Source: an uncultured Pseudobutyrivibrio sp. (GTDB taxonomy: Bacteria; Bacillota; Clostridia; Lachnospirales; Lachnospiraceae). From it: DNA of 62,459 nt. This document shows, piece by piece, positions 24,591 to 33,010 of the stretch. Numbering within the stretch: the stretch's first letter is position 1; the number at the start of each line of letters is the position of its first letter. Both the position numbers and the translations under genes were made by a program. The stretch lies in assembly GCA_946403965.1 (NCBI GenBank), contig CAMJBT010000009.1:1-62459 (forward strand), given 5' to 3'. The notes below the pieces were generated by a model that was not told where the DNA came from, ran no database searches, and was given only the letters and a program-made list of their open reading frames with translations.

Positions 24591-25193
24591 CTATACCTGT
24601 GCCTTTATAATTGCTTCATATAAATCATCATACTCTTCAAAAGCTGGGTACTGAGGATAATCCTTTTTTATCTGTTCTGTTGTTCTAAAGAGGAATCCTG
24701 CCTTCGAAGCTTCAATCATCGCTAAATCGTTGAAGCTATCACCACTGGCAATAGTTTCAAAACCACAAGTCTGGAGTGCTCTAACAGTTGTAAGCTTGCT
24801 CTTGTCGCATCGCATTTTATAGCCAGTAATCTCTCCATTGTCTGCAACTACTAATTCATTACAGAAAATAGTAGGCATCCCAAGCTTTTCCATCAGAGGG
24901 CCAGCAAATTGTGAAAATGTATCACTGATAATAACAACCTGTCCTTGGGCTCTAAGCTTATCCAAAAACTCCTTTGCACCATCAAGAGGATCAATCTTTG
25001 CAATAGTATCTTGAATCTCTTTTAAACCAAGACCATGTTCCTTAAGAATTGCAATTCTATAGTTCATAAGCTTGTCATAATCAGGCTCATCTCTTGTTGT
25101 CTTTTTAAGTTCTGGTATGCCTGAAGCCTCTGCAAATGCAATCCAAATTTCTGGTACCAATACACCTTCTAAATCTAAGCAAGTAATATACAT
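24591..25193 (-). CDS. thrH: Phosphoserine phosphatase / homoserine phosphotransferase ThrH
   Basis: HAD-family enzyme, 200 residues. Motif I appears as DLEGVLVPE (7-15; DxE rather than DxD, typical of ThrH), motif II as IISDTF, and motif III/IV as GDSFNDLAM (about 150-158). In Pseudomonas ThrH dephosphorylates phosphoserine and can transfer the phosphate to homoserine. Standing directly after homoserine dehydrogenase, it would supply homoserine phosphate for threonine synthesis. Confidence 0.9.
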   Translation of the reverse strand: MYITCLDLEGVLVPEIWIAFAEASGIPELKKTTRDEPDYDKLMNYRIAILKEHGLGLKEIQDTIAKIDPLDGAKEFLDKLRAQGQVVIISDTFSQFAGPLMEKLGMPTIFCNELVVADNGEITGYKMRCDKSKLTTVRALQTCGFETIASGDSFNDLAMIEASKAGFLFRTTEQIKKDYPQYPAFEEYDDLYEAIIKAQV

Positions 25194-25214
25194 ATTATTC
25201 TCCTAGTCCAACTA

Positions 25215-26411
25215 TTAATACAAACGAATTACAGAAATGATTCCACCTAAAGCAGCCTTTCTTTCATTGAATTCTGCCTCAGTCATCTCCTTTGTAATAA
25301 ATCCTGTTTCCTCATCCAAATCAAGGCTTGCATATTCAACTTCATCAAACTCATTTTCAATATTTGACTGAAGAGCTGACGTTCTAACGAAATATCTATA
25401 TTTCTCCTCGTTAGAATTTGCTAAAGAAAGCTTCTCTTCGCTCCAGCCGATTTTCACATGCTTGTTAATATTTCGACCAAGAAATACCATATCACCTACA
25501 ACAGCAGAAGCTGTAGGAAGTGCTCCTGCACCGGCTCCATAATACATAGACTCACCAAGCATATTTCCTTTTACAGAAACTGCATTCATAACGCCTGATA
25601 CATGGTAAAGCATATTGTCTGGCTTTACCAAGAATGGAGCAACTCGGCAAGAATAAGTCTTTCCAATCATTTTGCTGTGTGCAATAAGCTTTATGCTTCT
25701 ACCCATAGCCTTAGCATACTTAAAGTCTGTAGCTGAAATCTTGCTGATTCCCTCAGTAGGAATATCGTTAAAATCAACATTTTTACCAGACACAAGAGAA
25801 GTAAGAATAGCAATCTTTCTACAGCTATCATGGCCTTCAACATCAGCAGTTGGATCCTTCTCTGCATATCCCAATTCCTGAGCTTCAGCAAGAATCTCTG
25901 CATAATCACTTCCATACTGCTCCATATTTGTAAGCATATAGTTTGTTGTGCCATTGCAGATTGCAGCTATCTCCTCAATCACATCACCAGTAAGACATGC
26001 TGTAAGAGTACGAATGATAGGAATACCACCGCCAACTGCAGCTTCAAAAACGAAGTTCACATCATTCTCTTCTGCGATTTTCATTAACTCTGCGCCTTTA
26101 TCTGCTACTAAAGCTTTATTAGAAGTAGTGACAGATTTACCTGCTTCAAGCATAGCCTTAACAAATGTAAATGCCGGCTCTACACCGCCCATTGTCTCAA
26201 CTACGATTTTTACTTCTTTATCATTAGCGATTTTCTTGTAATCTTTAACAAAACAATCCTCATGTGGATCTCCTGGAAAATCCCTAAGATCAAGAATGTA
26301 CTTTAGCTCTAATGGCTCTCCCAATCTTTCTGCCAGAACATCTTTGTTAGTATCAAGAACCTTTGCTACTCCGGAACCGATGGTTCCATAACCCATAATT
26401 GCTGCTTTCAT
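25215..26411 (-). CDS. hom: Homoserine dehydrogenase
   Basis: Reduces aspartate semialdehyde to homoserine. 398 residues. Rossmann motif GYGTIGSGVA (7-16), the substrate segment NGTTNYMLTNM, catalytic lysine region AEKDPTADVEGHDSCRKIAIL, and GAGALPTASAVVGDM are all present. There is no C-terminal ACT domain of the usual type; the upstream gene encodes a free-standing ACT protein, so feedback control may be supplied in trans. It is 4 bp from that gene and 21 bp from thrH. Confidence 0.95.
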   Translation of the reverse strand: MKAAIMGYGTIGSGVAKVLDTNKDVLAERLGEPLELKYILDLRDFPGDPHEDCFVKDYKKIANDKEVKIVVETMGGVEPAFTFVKAMLEAGKSVTTSNKALVADKGAELMKIAEENDVNFVFEAAVGGGIPIIRTLTACLTGDVIEEIAAICNGTTNYMLTNMEQYGSDYAEILAEAQELGYAEKDPTADVEGHDSCRKIAILTSLVSGKNVDFNDIPTEGISKISATDFKYAKAMGRSIKLIAHSKMIGKTYSCRVAPFLVKPDNMLYHVSGVMNAVSVKGNMLGESMYYGAGAGALPTASAVVGDMVFLGRNINKHVKIGWSEEKLSLANSNEEKYRYFVRTSALQSNIENEFDEVEYASLDLDEETGFITKEMTEAEFNERKAALGGIISVIRLY

Positions 26412-26415
26412 TCTG

Positions 26416-26859
26416 TCACTCCCTTGCTAAAATTTTTACATAATGAACACCGTCAACTTTTTCAATAGCATTGACCAAATCAGAAAAATCTCCTGAATCC
26501 TTCAACACATCCACCGAAATAGTAAGAGTGGCGAAACCGTTGACTGGAATACTTTGATGTATAGTCAAAATATTCACACGGAAATGAGCAATTTCATCCA
26601 AAACGCTTGATAAAATTCCAGGCTCATCTTCCAGTTGGATGACCATGTTGATTGTTTTCCCTTTTGTATCCTCATGGAATGGGAATATGTCATCCTTGTA
26701 CTTATAAAAGGAACTACGACTAATACCCACTTTTTCAGTAGCCTCTTGAACTGAATCGCACTTCCCAGTATCAATAAGCTTCTTTGCAGCTACAACCTTC
26801 AACAAAACCTCTGGAACAGCTTTTTCTTTTAAAACAAAATAGGTAGTTTTCTCTGCCAT
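26416..26859 (-). CDS. ACT domain-containing protein (PheB/UPF0735-like)
   Basis: 147 residues. The N-terminal half is helical with a short HTH-like segment (SVQEATEKVGISRSSFYKYKDDIFPF, about 37-62). The C-terminal half is an ACT domain (INMVIQLEDEPGILSSVLDEIAHFRVNILTIHQSIPV, about 69-106) that binds amino acids in related enzymes. B. subtilis PheB is of this type. The gene order with hom and thrH suggests threonine or homoserine sensing; DNA binding is only hinted at. Confidence 0.85.
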   Translation of the reverse strand: MAEKTTYFVLKEKAVPEVLLKVVAAKKLIDTGKCDSVQEATEKVGISRSSFYKYKDDIFPFHEDTKGKTINMVIQLEDEPGILSSVLDEIAHFRVNILTIHQSIPVNGFATLTISVDVLKDSGDFSDLVNAIEKVDGVHYVKILARE

Positions 26860-26881
26860 ATCTCCTCCATAAAGTGTCTTT

Positions 26882-26940
26882 AGTACAAAAACATTTGTAC
26901 ACGCTTCAAAGATAATAACATTTAAAACTACCTAAATCAA
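26882..26940 (-). promoter_or_regulatory. Promoter and leader palindrome of the ACT-hom-thrH operon
   Basis: Minus-strand TTGATT (26935-26940), 17-bp spacer, TATTAT (26912-26917). Just downstream, GTACAAA-TGTT-TTTGTAC (26882-26899) is a perfect 7-bp inverted repeat in the 5' leader: an operator or leader hairpin. Confidence 0.6.
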
Positions 26941-26950
26941 GTACTTTCTC

Positions 26951-27042
26951 TTGCTGGTTACGGCCAAAAGCCTTAGTCATTCTTCGCTAACCTTATAACG
27001 ATTCGCTAAAGGAAGCCTAATGCTTGAATCCTACCAGCAATT
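26951..27042 (-). repeat. Imperfect 92-bp palindromic element after prfB
   Basis: Ends are TTGCTGGT and ACCAGCAA (8-bp inverted repeat). Further in, AAGCATTAGGC can pair with GACTAAGGCTT (9 of 11). The centre carries two direct copies of TTAGCGAA. No target duplication is visible. It could be a small non-autonomous mobile element or a structured 3' UTR. Confidence 0.45.
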
Positions 27043-27067
27043 TAAAATCATTTTTAATTTTTAACTT

Positions 27068-28205
27068 TTAATCGTCAGCTATTGCTCCACGGTCCGGACA
27101 CCCCAGAGATAGCCACTTTAGATATGCATTCATAAATGGTGTAAGTTTACCATCCAGTACAGCATCTGCATTTCCTGATTCTTCCCCTGTTCTAAGATCC
27201 TTAACCATAGTATATGGCTGAAGAACATAGGAACGAATCTGGTTACCCCAACCAATTTCAGATACTTCTCCTCGAATTCCACTGGCCTTAGCTGCATTTT
27301 CCTCCTGTTTCAACAAAAGGAGCTTAGTCTTTAGCATTTGCATAGCTTTGTCTTTATTTTGGAATTGGCTTCGTTCGTTTTGGCATGTAACCACAATTCC
27401 TGTAGGGAAGTGCGTAATACGGATTGCGGAGCTGGTTTTATTTATATGCTGTCCACCAGCACCCGATGAACGATAAGTATCTATACGAATATCTTCATCT
27501 TTAATTTCAACATCAACATCTTCTTCAATATCTGGCATAACATCACAGGATGCAAAAGATGTTTGACGCTTTCCCTGTGCATTAAATGGAGATATTCGTA
27601 CAAGTCGGTGAATACCCTTCTCTGATTTGAGATATCCGTAGGCATTCTCGCCATCAACCTGAAAGGTCACAGACTTTATACCAGCTTCATCACCTTCCTG
27701 ATAATCAAGCTCCTCCAGAGAAAATCCCATATCGGAAGCCCATCGACTATACATTCTATATAGCATCTGAACCCAATCGCAAGCTTCAACTCCACCAGCC
27801 CCAGAATGAAGAGTGACAATAGCATTGTCCCTATCATATTCTCCGGAGAGTAAAGTCTTCATACGAAGTGTCTCTAAATCAGTTTCAAACTCTTCTATAA
27901 GAAGAGCTACTGTATCAACTATTTCCTGGTCCTCTTCTTCATTTCCAAGTTCAATATAATCTTCTATCTCTTTATATAAATCATCTAATTTATCTATGAC
28001 AGAAACATCATCCTTCATAGATTTCAGCTCTTTCATTTTTGAAGTAGACACCTGTGCATCTGTCCAAAAATCAGGAGCCTCCATTTCGCGCTCAAGCTCT
28101 TCTATACGGGCTTTTTTTGCTGCGACGTCAAAGTGAATCCCTCACTTCCGTCATAGAATTTTTATGAGAAACAAGTCTCTGTTTGAACTGATCAAGTTCT
28201 ATCAC
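27068..28205 (-). CDS. prfB: Peptide chain release factor 2, with programmed +1 frameshift
   Basis: RF2 recognises UGA and UAA stops. The first 25 codons start at GTG 28205 (AGAGGTGATTTC upstream) and end at an in-frame TGA (28128-28130) in the context CTT-TGA-C, with an internal Shine-Dalgarno AGGGA just upstream: the classic autoregulatory shift site. After +1 shifting the protein continues D-V-A-A-K-K and totals about 378 residues. SPF (anticodon mimic, in RISPFNAQG) and the catalytic GGQ (GAGGQHINK) are present. The C-terminus is complete at 27068. Confidence 0.97.
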
Positions 28206-28237
28206 GAAATCACCTCTTTCCTTACATTAAATACGAC

Positions 28238-29545
28238 TTACTGTTCTGATAATACCTCTAGTGCCTTTTGGATTTGATTATCTAAGTCTACACTATACGC
28301 GTCGTCTTCACCACCTTGGAACTCATACTCAAGCTCGATATCAGGCTTTATACCCTTACCGTGAATGCATTCTCCTGATGGAGTGTAGTATGTCTGAGTA
28401 GTAAGTTTTAATGCTGAACCATCAGCAAGCGGTATTGTAGACTGAACTATTCCTTTGCCAAATGTGTTAGTTCCAATAATAGTACCGTATTTAAAATCTC
28501 TAACTGCTCCTGTGAAAATCTCAGCAGCAGAAGCTGTATTTTCATTTACAAGAACAATCATTGGAATATTTTTCTTGTGAATATCATCAGATGTATAATC
28601 TTCCCTACTTCCTTGTTTGTCCATGGTGTACACAACAGTTCCTTCCGGAAGAATATAATCCAGCATTTCTACAACCGAATCCAACAATCCACCGCCGTTA
28701 TTTCTCATATCAAAGATTACTGATTTCATTCCCTGGCTCTCTAAATCCTGAAAGGCTGCCTTGAAATCATCAGCTGTATTTTCCGTAAACTGAGAAACAA
28801 CAATATATCCTACATTTCCATCAAGCATCTGATATTCTACTGTAGGTGTAGAAATGGATGCTCTTGTACATACCACCTTCTGCTCTTTACCATCTCTTAT
28901 AATAACAAGCTCAACATCTGTGCCTTCTTCACCACGAATATGTTGAACGAATTTATCAAGATCCTCGTCTGTAGCTTTATTTCCATCTGCAGAAACTATT
29001 ATATCTCCCGCAACAAGACCAGCTTTTTCAGCTGGAGTACCAGCATATACCTTTGTGATGGATACTTCTCCAGTCTGAGGATTCTTCTGAAGAAGAGCTC
29101 CAATTCCAGCATAGTTACCTGTTAGAGTAGTCATTAAATCTTTATACTCTTCTGCAGTATAGTATTCTGAATAAGGATCATCCAAACTATTAACTACGCC
29201 TTTATATACGCCATTAACTAAAGTATCAGCATCCACATCCTTATAATAGAAGTTTTCAATATATGAAATGATAGTTGTAAGCTTTGAATCGGATGTATCG
29301 CCGCTTTGTAGGTTCTCTAAAACCTTCTCTGCAGATTCATCTGTGAATGAGATTTTGCTGGCAACCACTGACAATCCAATCCCTAATGTCACAGCACATC
29401 CAATAGCAAGACCGACAATAGCAGCAAGGATGATAGGCCAAACTTTTGTCTTTGATGTAGCCTTGCTATCATCATAAACATAAGTATATTCTTCAGAAGC
29501 TTCCTGCTGCTCCTGCATTTCTTTCTGTTCTGTTTCCTCGTACAT
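28238..29545 (-). CDS. C-terminal processing peptidase, S41 family
   Basis: 435 residues from ATG at 29545 (AAGGAGG upstream; the 29566 start is inside an untranslated stretch). Cytoplasmic acidic head, one membrane segment at about 36-60, S41 N-terminal helix, PDZ domain (YAGIGALLQKN to KAGLVAGDIIVSADG) and the protease core, with Ser in NTASAAEIFTGA and Lys in FGKGIVQ. CtpA/CtpB-like enzymes trim extracytoplasmic substrates, including sporulation or wall regulators. It follows ftsX, whose partner peptidases at the wall are often similar neighbours. Confidence 0.92.
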   Translation of the reverse strand: MYEETEQKEMQEQQEASEEYTYVYDDSKATSKTKVWPIILAAIVGLAIGCAVTLGIGLSVVASKISFTDESAEKVLENLQSGDTSDSKLTTIISYIENFYYKDVDADTLVNGVYKGVVNSLDDPYSEYYTAEEYKDLMTTLTGNYAGIGALLQKNPQTGEVSITKVYAGTPAEKAGLVAGDIIVSADGNKATDEDLDKFVQHIRGEEGTDVELVIIRDGKEQKVVCTRASISTPTVEYQMLDGNVGYIVVSQFTENTADDFKAAFQDLESQGMKSVIFDMRNNGGGLLDSVVEMLDYILPEGTVVYTMDKQGSREDYTSDDIHKKNIPMIVLVNENTASAAEIFTGAVRDFKYGTIIGTNTFGKGIVQSTIPLADGSALKLTTQTYYTPSGECIHGKGIKPDIELEYEFQGGEDDAYSVDLDNQIQKALEVLSEQ

Positions 29546-29670
29546 GTTTTGCCTCCTTATGTACAAAATTTGCTTTATATAGCAAGTGCCTCAGCTTACG
29601 CCAAGGCACAACCTAAATACTATCATAATTATAAGCTTTTGTATTTCTGTTGAAAAGTCGAAAGCTCTTA

Positions 29671-30579
29671 CTAAACTCTCAAGTGCTTGTGTAAGGTCAC
29701 TCTAGAACCAATCCAACCGATTCCAATACCAAGCATAAGAGATATAGGAATAAGAGTTTTAAATATTGTTTCTACAGGAATAAAGGAAACCATATTGCTT
29801 AGGAAATTAAATTCCTCACTTGCGTATTTTACAACCTTGTCATAAATAAAGTACAAAAGTACAAGAGGAATGATTGAACCGAGAAGTCCAATAAATATAC
29901 CTTCCACCACAAATGGTGCTCTAACAAAAGCATCTTTTGCTCCTATAAGCTTCATAATTGCAATCTCTTCTCTTCTAACTGAGATACCAACCATAACAGT
30001 ATTGCTAATCAAGAATACTGATACAGCCAACAGAATAATGACGATTGCCATAGATACAACTGTAATTGCTTTGTTTATATCTGTAAGTGTCTTAGCCGCA
30101 ACCTCTGATTGATTAACCTTTCTAACTCCATCTAATCCCTCAAGGAAAGAAACAAGAGTAGGCTGCATAGAAACATCATTCAAATAAATCTCGTAGTTTG
30201 CTGAATTAGCAAGGGGATTGTCCTGTTCAAAACCTTTTGCCAAATCAGGATTATCTCCAAAATATTCCTTCTGATAATCCTCCCACGCCTGCTCAGCTGA
30301 TACATAATTATAATTAGCTACTTCAACTCTTTTTTTGATTTCATTACCAATTTCATCAATTCTATTTTGGGAAATTCCCTCATCAAAGAATACTGTGACA
30401 GCAACACCTTCCTCGGCTGTCTTTACCATAGATTGGAAATTGGTGCCTAATGAATAGAAAATACCAAACAAGAAAATACAAGCTGTCATTGTGGCAATAG
30501 ATGCAAGAGAAAACATCTTGTTTCTCCAAACATTTTTCAATCCCTGTCCGATGTTGTAAATATGTGTGCTAATCTTCAT
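29671..30579 (-). CDS. ftsX: Cell division protein FtsX
   Basis: About 302 residues. N-terminal cytoplasmic region, first membrane segment near 23-45, large extracellular loop (VKTAEEGVAVTVFFDEGISQ and following), then three C-terminal segments with the FtsX-type ISVRREEIAIMKLIGAKDAFVRAPF cytoplasmic coupling helix. With FtsE it signals to peptidoglycan hydrolases; the NlpC/P60 enzyme at 33011 is a plausible target. The 30579 ATG has GGAGGTG at proper distance; the earlier codons overlap it. It overlaps ftsE by 11 bp. Confidence 0.94.
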   Translation of the reverse strand: MKISTHIYNIGQGLKNVWRNKMFSLASIATMTACIFLFGIFYSLGTNFQSMVKTAEEGVAVTVFFDEGISQNRIDEIGNEIKKRVEVANYNYVSAEQAWEDYQKEYFGDNPDLAKGFEQDNPLANSANYEIYLNDVSMQPTLVSFLEGLDGVRKVNQSEVAAKTLTDINKAITVVSMAIVIILLAVSVFLISNTVMVGISVRREEIAIMKLIGAKDAFVRAPFVVEGIFIGLLGSIIPLVLLYFIYDKVVKYASEEFNFLSNMVSFIPVETIFKTLIPISLMLGIGIGWIGSRVTLHKHLRV

Positions 30580-31249
30580 AGTCATCACCTCCAACGTCGC
30601 TAACGACCGTTCCTTTCTTTATGGTGATAACTCGTTTATTCATTGCTCTGACTATTTCCATATTGTGAGTAACTACAACAACTGTAGTGCCCCTTTTATT
30701 GATTTCGTCAAGAAGACGCATTATTTCCCATGTATTATCGCTGTCAAGATTTCCTGTAGGCTCATCTGCAAGAATAATCTTTGGCTCATTCACAAGAGCT
30801 CTAGCTATAGCAACTCGCTGCTGCTCTCCACCAGAAAGCTGGCTTGGTCTTGACTTGTATTTTGCAGCAAGGCCAACCAGGGAAAGCATGGTAGGAACCT
30901 TCTTTTTAATTTCTCTGTTGGAAGATTCTACTACCTTCATTGCAAAAGCAACATTTTCATAAACATTTCTGTCAGGTAGAAGTCTAAAGTTCTGGAATAC
31001 AACTCCCACATTTCGTCGATACATAGGAATCTTTTTGTGGGTAACTTTCTTTAAATCCTGACCATTTATATATATTTTGCCCTTTGTTGGCTCAAGCTCC
31101 TTGAGTAAAAGTCTGATAAGAGTAGATTTACCAGAACCACTATCACCAACAACAAAAACAAACTCACCTGGATCAATGTGAATAGTAACATCCTCTAAGG
31201 CAGGCTTGCCAGCCTCATAGGATTTGCTAACATGATCTAATCTAATCAC
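30569..31249 (-). CDS. ftsE: Cell division ATP-binding protein FtsE
   Basis: 226-residue ABC ATPase. Walker [10 protein letters not shown] (36-44), signature LSGGEQQR, Walker [10 protein letters not shown] and the H-loop VVVVTHNME are intact. Start codon is GTG with GAGGTATT upstream. It pairs with FtsX in the same unit and sits 24 bp after the CdaR-like gene, possibly read from its promoter. Confidence 0.95.
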   Translation of the reverse strand: MIRLDHVSKSYEAGKPALEDVTIHIDPGEFVFVVGDSGSGKSTLIRLLLKELEPTKGKIYINGQDLKKVTHKKIPMYRRNVGVVFQNFRLLPDRNVYENVAFAMKVVESSNREIKKKVPTMLSLVGLAAKYKSRPSQLSGGEQQRVAIARALVNEPKIILADEPTGNLDSDNTWEIMRLLDEINKRGTTVVVVTHNMEIVRAMNKRVITIKKGTVVSDVGGDDYED

Positions 31250-31272
31250 TACAATACCTCATTTCTAATTGT

Positions 31273-32361
31273 TTAGAACTTTTCGCTCTCCATGTACTTC
31301 ATGTATTTTACAACCATTAGAGCGATTTTAAATGTGATTGCATCCTCAAATACGCGCAAATCAAGTCCTGTACTCTTTTCGAGTTTATCAAGACGATATA
31401 CAAGAGTGTTTCTGTGTATGTAAAGCTGACGCGATGTTTCAGATACATTTAAGCTATTTTCAAAGAACTTGCTGATAGTAACAAGTGTCTCTTCATCGAA
31501 ATCATCTGGAGATTTATTTTCAAAAATCTCTGAAATGAACATCTTGCAGAGTGGTATAGGAAGCTGGTAGATAAGACGACCAATTCCAAGCTGTGAATAG
31601 GCAATAACAGCCTGATCATTAAAGAAGATTTTGCCAACATCCATAGCCATTGATGCTTCCTTATATGAGCGAGATACTTCTTTGATTTCGCCCACAACAG
31701 TACCATAAGAAACTCTGACACGCTTATCTTCCTTATCATGGAAGGCATCAATGATAACAGCAGCAATCTTGTCGATTTCATTGTTGCCATCATTCTCGCC
31801 AAGCTCTTTAACTACGATGATGTTGCGCTCATCAACAGCGGTAACAAAATCTTTGTTCTTTCCGCCAAATACTGAGCGAACTCTATCAAGCTCGTCACCA
31901 TCTTTTTCTGGACCAACCTCTACAATCATAACTACACGTCGAGCATTAATTCCCACGTGAAGCTTCTTTGAACGGTTGTAAATATCTACAAGAAGAAGAT
32001 TATCTAATAGAAGGTTCTTGATAAAGTTATCCTTATCAAAACGTTCCTTATAAGCAATCATCAATTCCTGAATCTGGAAAGCTGCAATTTTGCCAACTGT
32101 AGCTGCCTCCTCGTTATCACCAAGTGCCAAAACAACAAACTCTAGTTGCTGGTCATCAAAAACTTTGAAAAAATGACAGCCTAAAGCAACCTGACTCTCT
32201 GCTTCCGATGCAGCAAAAACTGCAACTGCATCAGTATACTGAGCAGTATCATCAAATGTGGCTGCACACATAACCCCATCGGAATCCATGACAGCCAAGT
32301 CGATTTTGGTGAGCTGATGTAATCCCTCCAAAGTATTTTGCATAATTTGATTCGAAATCAT
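31273..32361 (-). CDS. CdaR/PucR-type transcriptional regulator
   Basis: 362 residues. The N-terminal region (about 1-100) resembles the sugar-diacid-binding domain of CdaR proteins, a central GGDEF-like degenerate domain follows, and the C-terminal PucR-type HTH is FENSLNVSETSRQLYIHRNTLVYRLDKLEKSTGLDL (about 308-343). Effector unknown. It is upstream of ftsEX rather than of a sugar operon, so it may control growth or wall genes; that is inference from position. AGGAGGTATTCGAT precedes the ATG. Confidence 0.85.
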   Translation of the reverse strand: MISNQIMQNTLEGLHQLTKIDLAVMDSDGVMCAATFDDTAQYTDAVAVFAASEAESQVALGCHFFKVFDDQQLEFVVLALGDNEEAATVGKIAAFQIQELMIAYKERFDKDNFIKNLLLDNLLLVDIYNRSKKLHVGINARRVVMIVEVGPEKDGDELDRVRSVFGGKNKDFVTAVDERNIIVVKELGENDGNNEIDKIAAVIIDAFHDKEDKRVRVSYGTVVGEIKEVSRSYKEASMAMDVGKIFFNDQAVIAYSQLGIGRLIYQLPIPLCKMFISEIFENKSPDDFDEETLVTISKFFENSLNVSETSRQLYIHRNTLVYRLDKLEKSTGLDLRVFEDAITFKIALMVVKYMKYMESEKF

Positions 32362-33010
32362 ATCGAATACCTCCTAATCTATGCAATATAGACAATCAAA
32401 AAACCTCTTTTTGCATACAAATTCACATAACCTATGCTCATTCTAATATAAATAACCAAAAAATGGAATAGTAAATCAATATTTTATTATGCATATTTAC
32501 AACTACACCTTAACCAATTATTTATATATCTGTCGTGAACTAATGAGTGAAACGCGTTATTGTCTGATAATACACACTTTTATCAGATAGTATTTATTCA
32601 ATTCCAAAGTCAAGATAATTTGGCATTTTCACAACTTTTGTGGATTAAGGACAAAACATTCGTTTACTAGAATTGTGGATAACTTTTCTGATTAGTTCAC
32701 ATTTATAGTGGATAAAGTGGATAAGTCGTTTACAAGTCCATTTTTTAGTGACTATTGTGTGAAATTTTGTTGATAAAAATGCTTTTCGCCTCACAATAAA
32801 AATTATATTTATTTTTAACATAGAATTGTTTTGTGCAAATTTGTCGAAATAAAAATCAATACTTGAAATATTATTTTCTGATAATTTAGAACAAATTCTA
32901 ATAATTTAACAAGGCTATTCACACTATAAGGCAACTACTTACATAAGGAAAAAATTTCCTATAAAAAAGGCATCACAGATGTGATGCCTTTCATTAATAA
33001 CCATTTTATA
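32362..33010. other. AT-rich non-coding region with DnaA-box-like sites
   Basis: No convincing gene in 649 bp. It holds TGTGGATTA (32639-32647), a perfect inverse DnaA box TGTGGATAA (32674-32682), and two AGTGGATAA (32707-32715, 32716-32724). An inverted repeat TCTGATAA...TTATCAGA lies at 32563-32587, with a lone TCTGATAA near 32876. The right end is the NlpC/P60 terminator; the left end must hold the promoter of the CdaR-like gene. Confidence 0.6.
32963..32992 (-). terminator. Terminator of the NlpC/P60 gene
   Basis: Minus-strand AAAGGCATCACA-T-CTGTGATGCCTTT with a T-tract (CCTTTTTTATA) after it. Near-perfect stem; A/T tracts on both sides make it potentially bidirectional. Confidence 0.88.

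Noticed and set aside
26951..27042. T-box or amino-acid riboswitch for the threonine operon
   Set aside because: It lies upstream of the mapped promoter match for that operon and lacks T-box sequence AGGGTGGNACCGCG; better viewed as an element after prfB.
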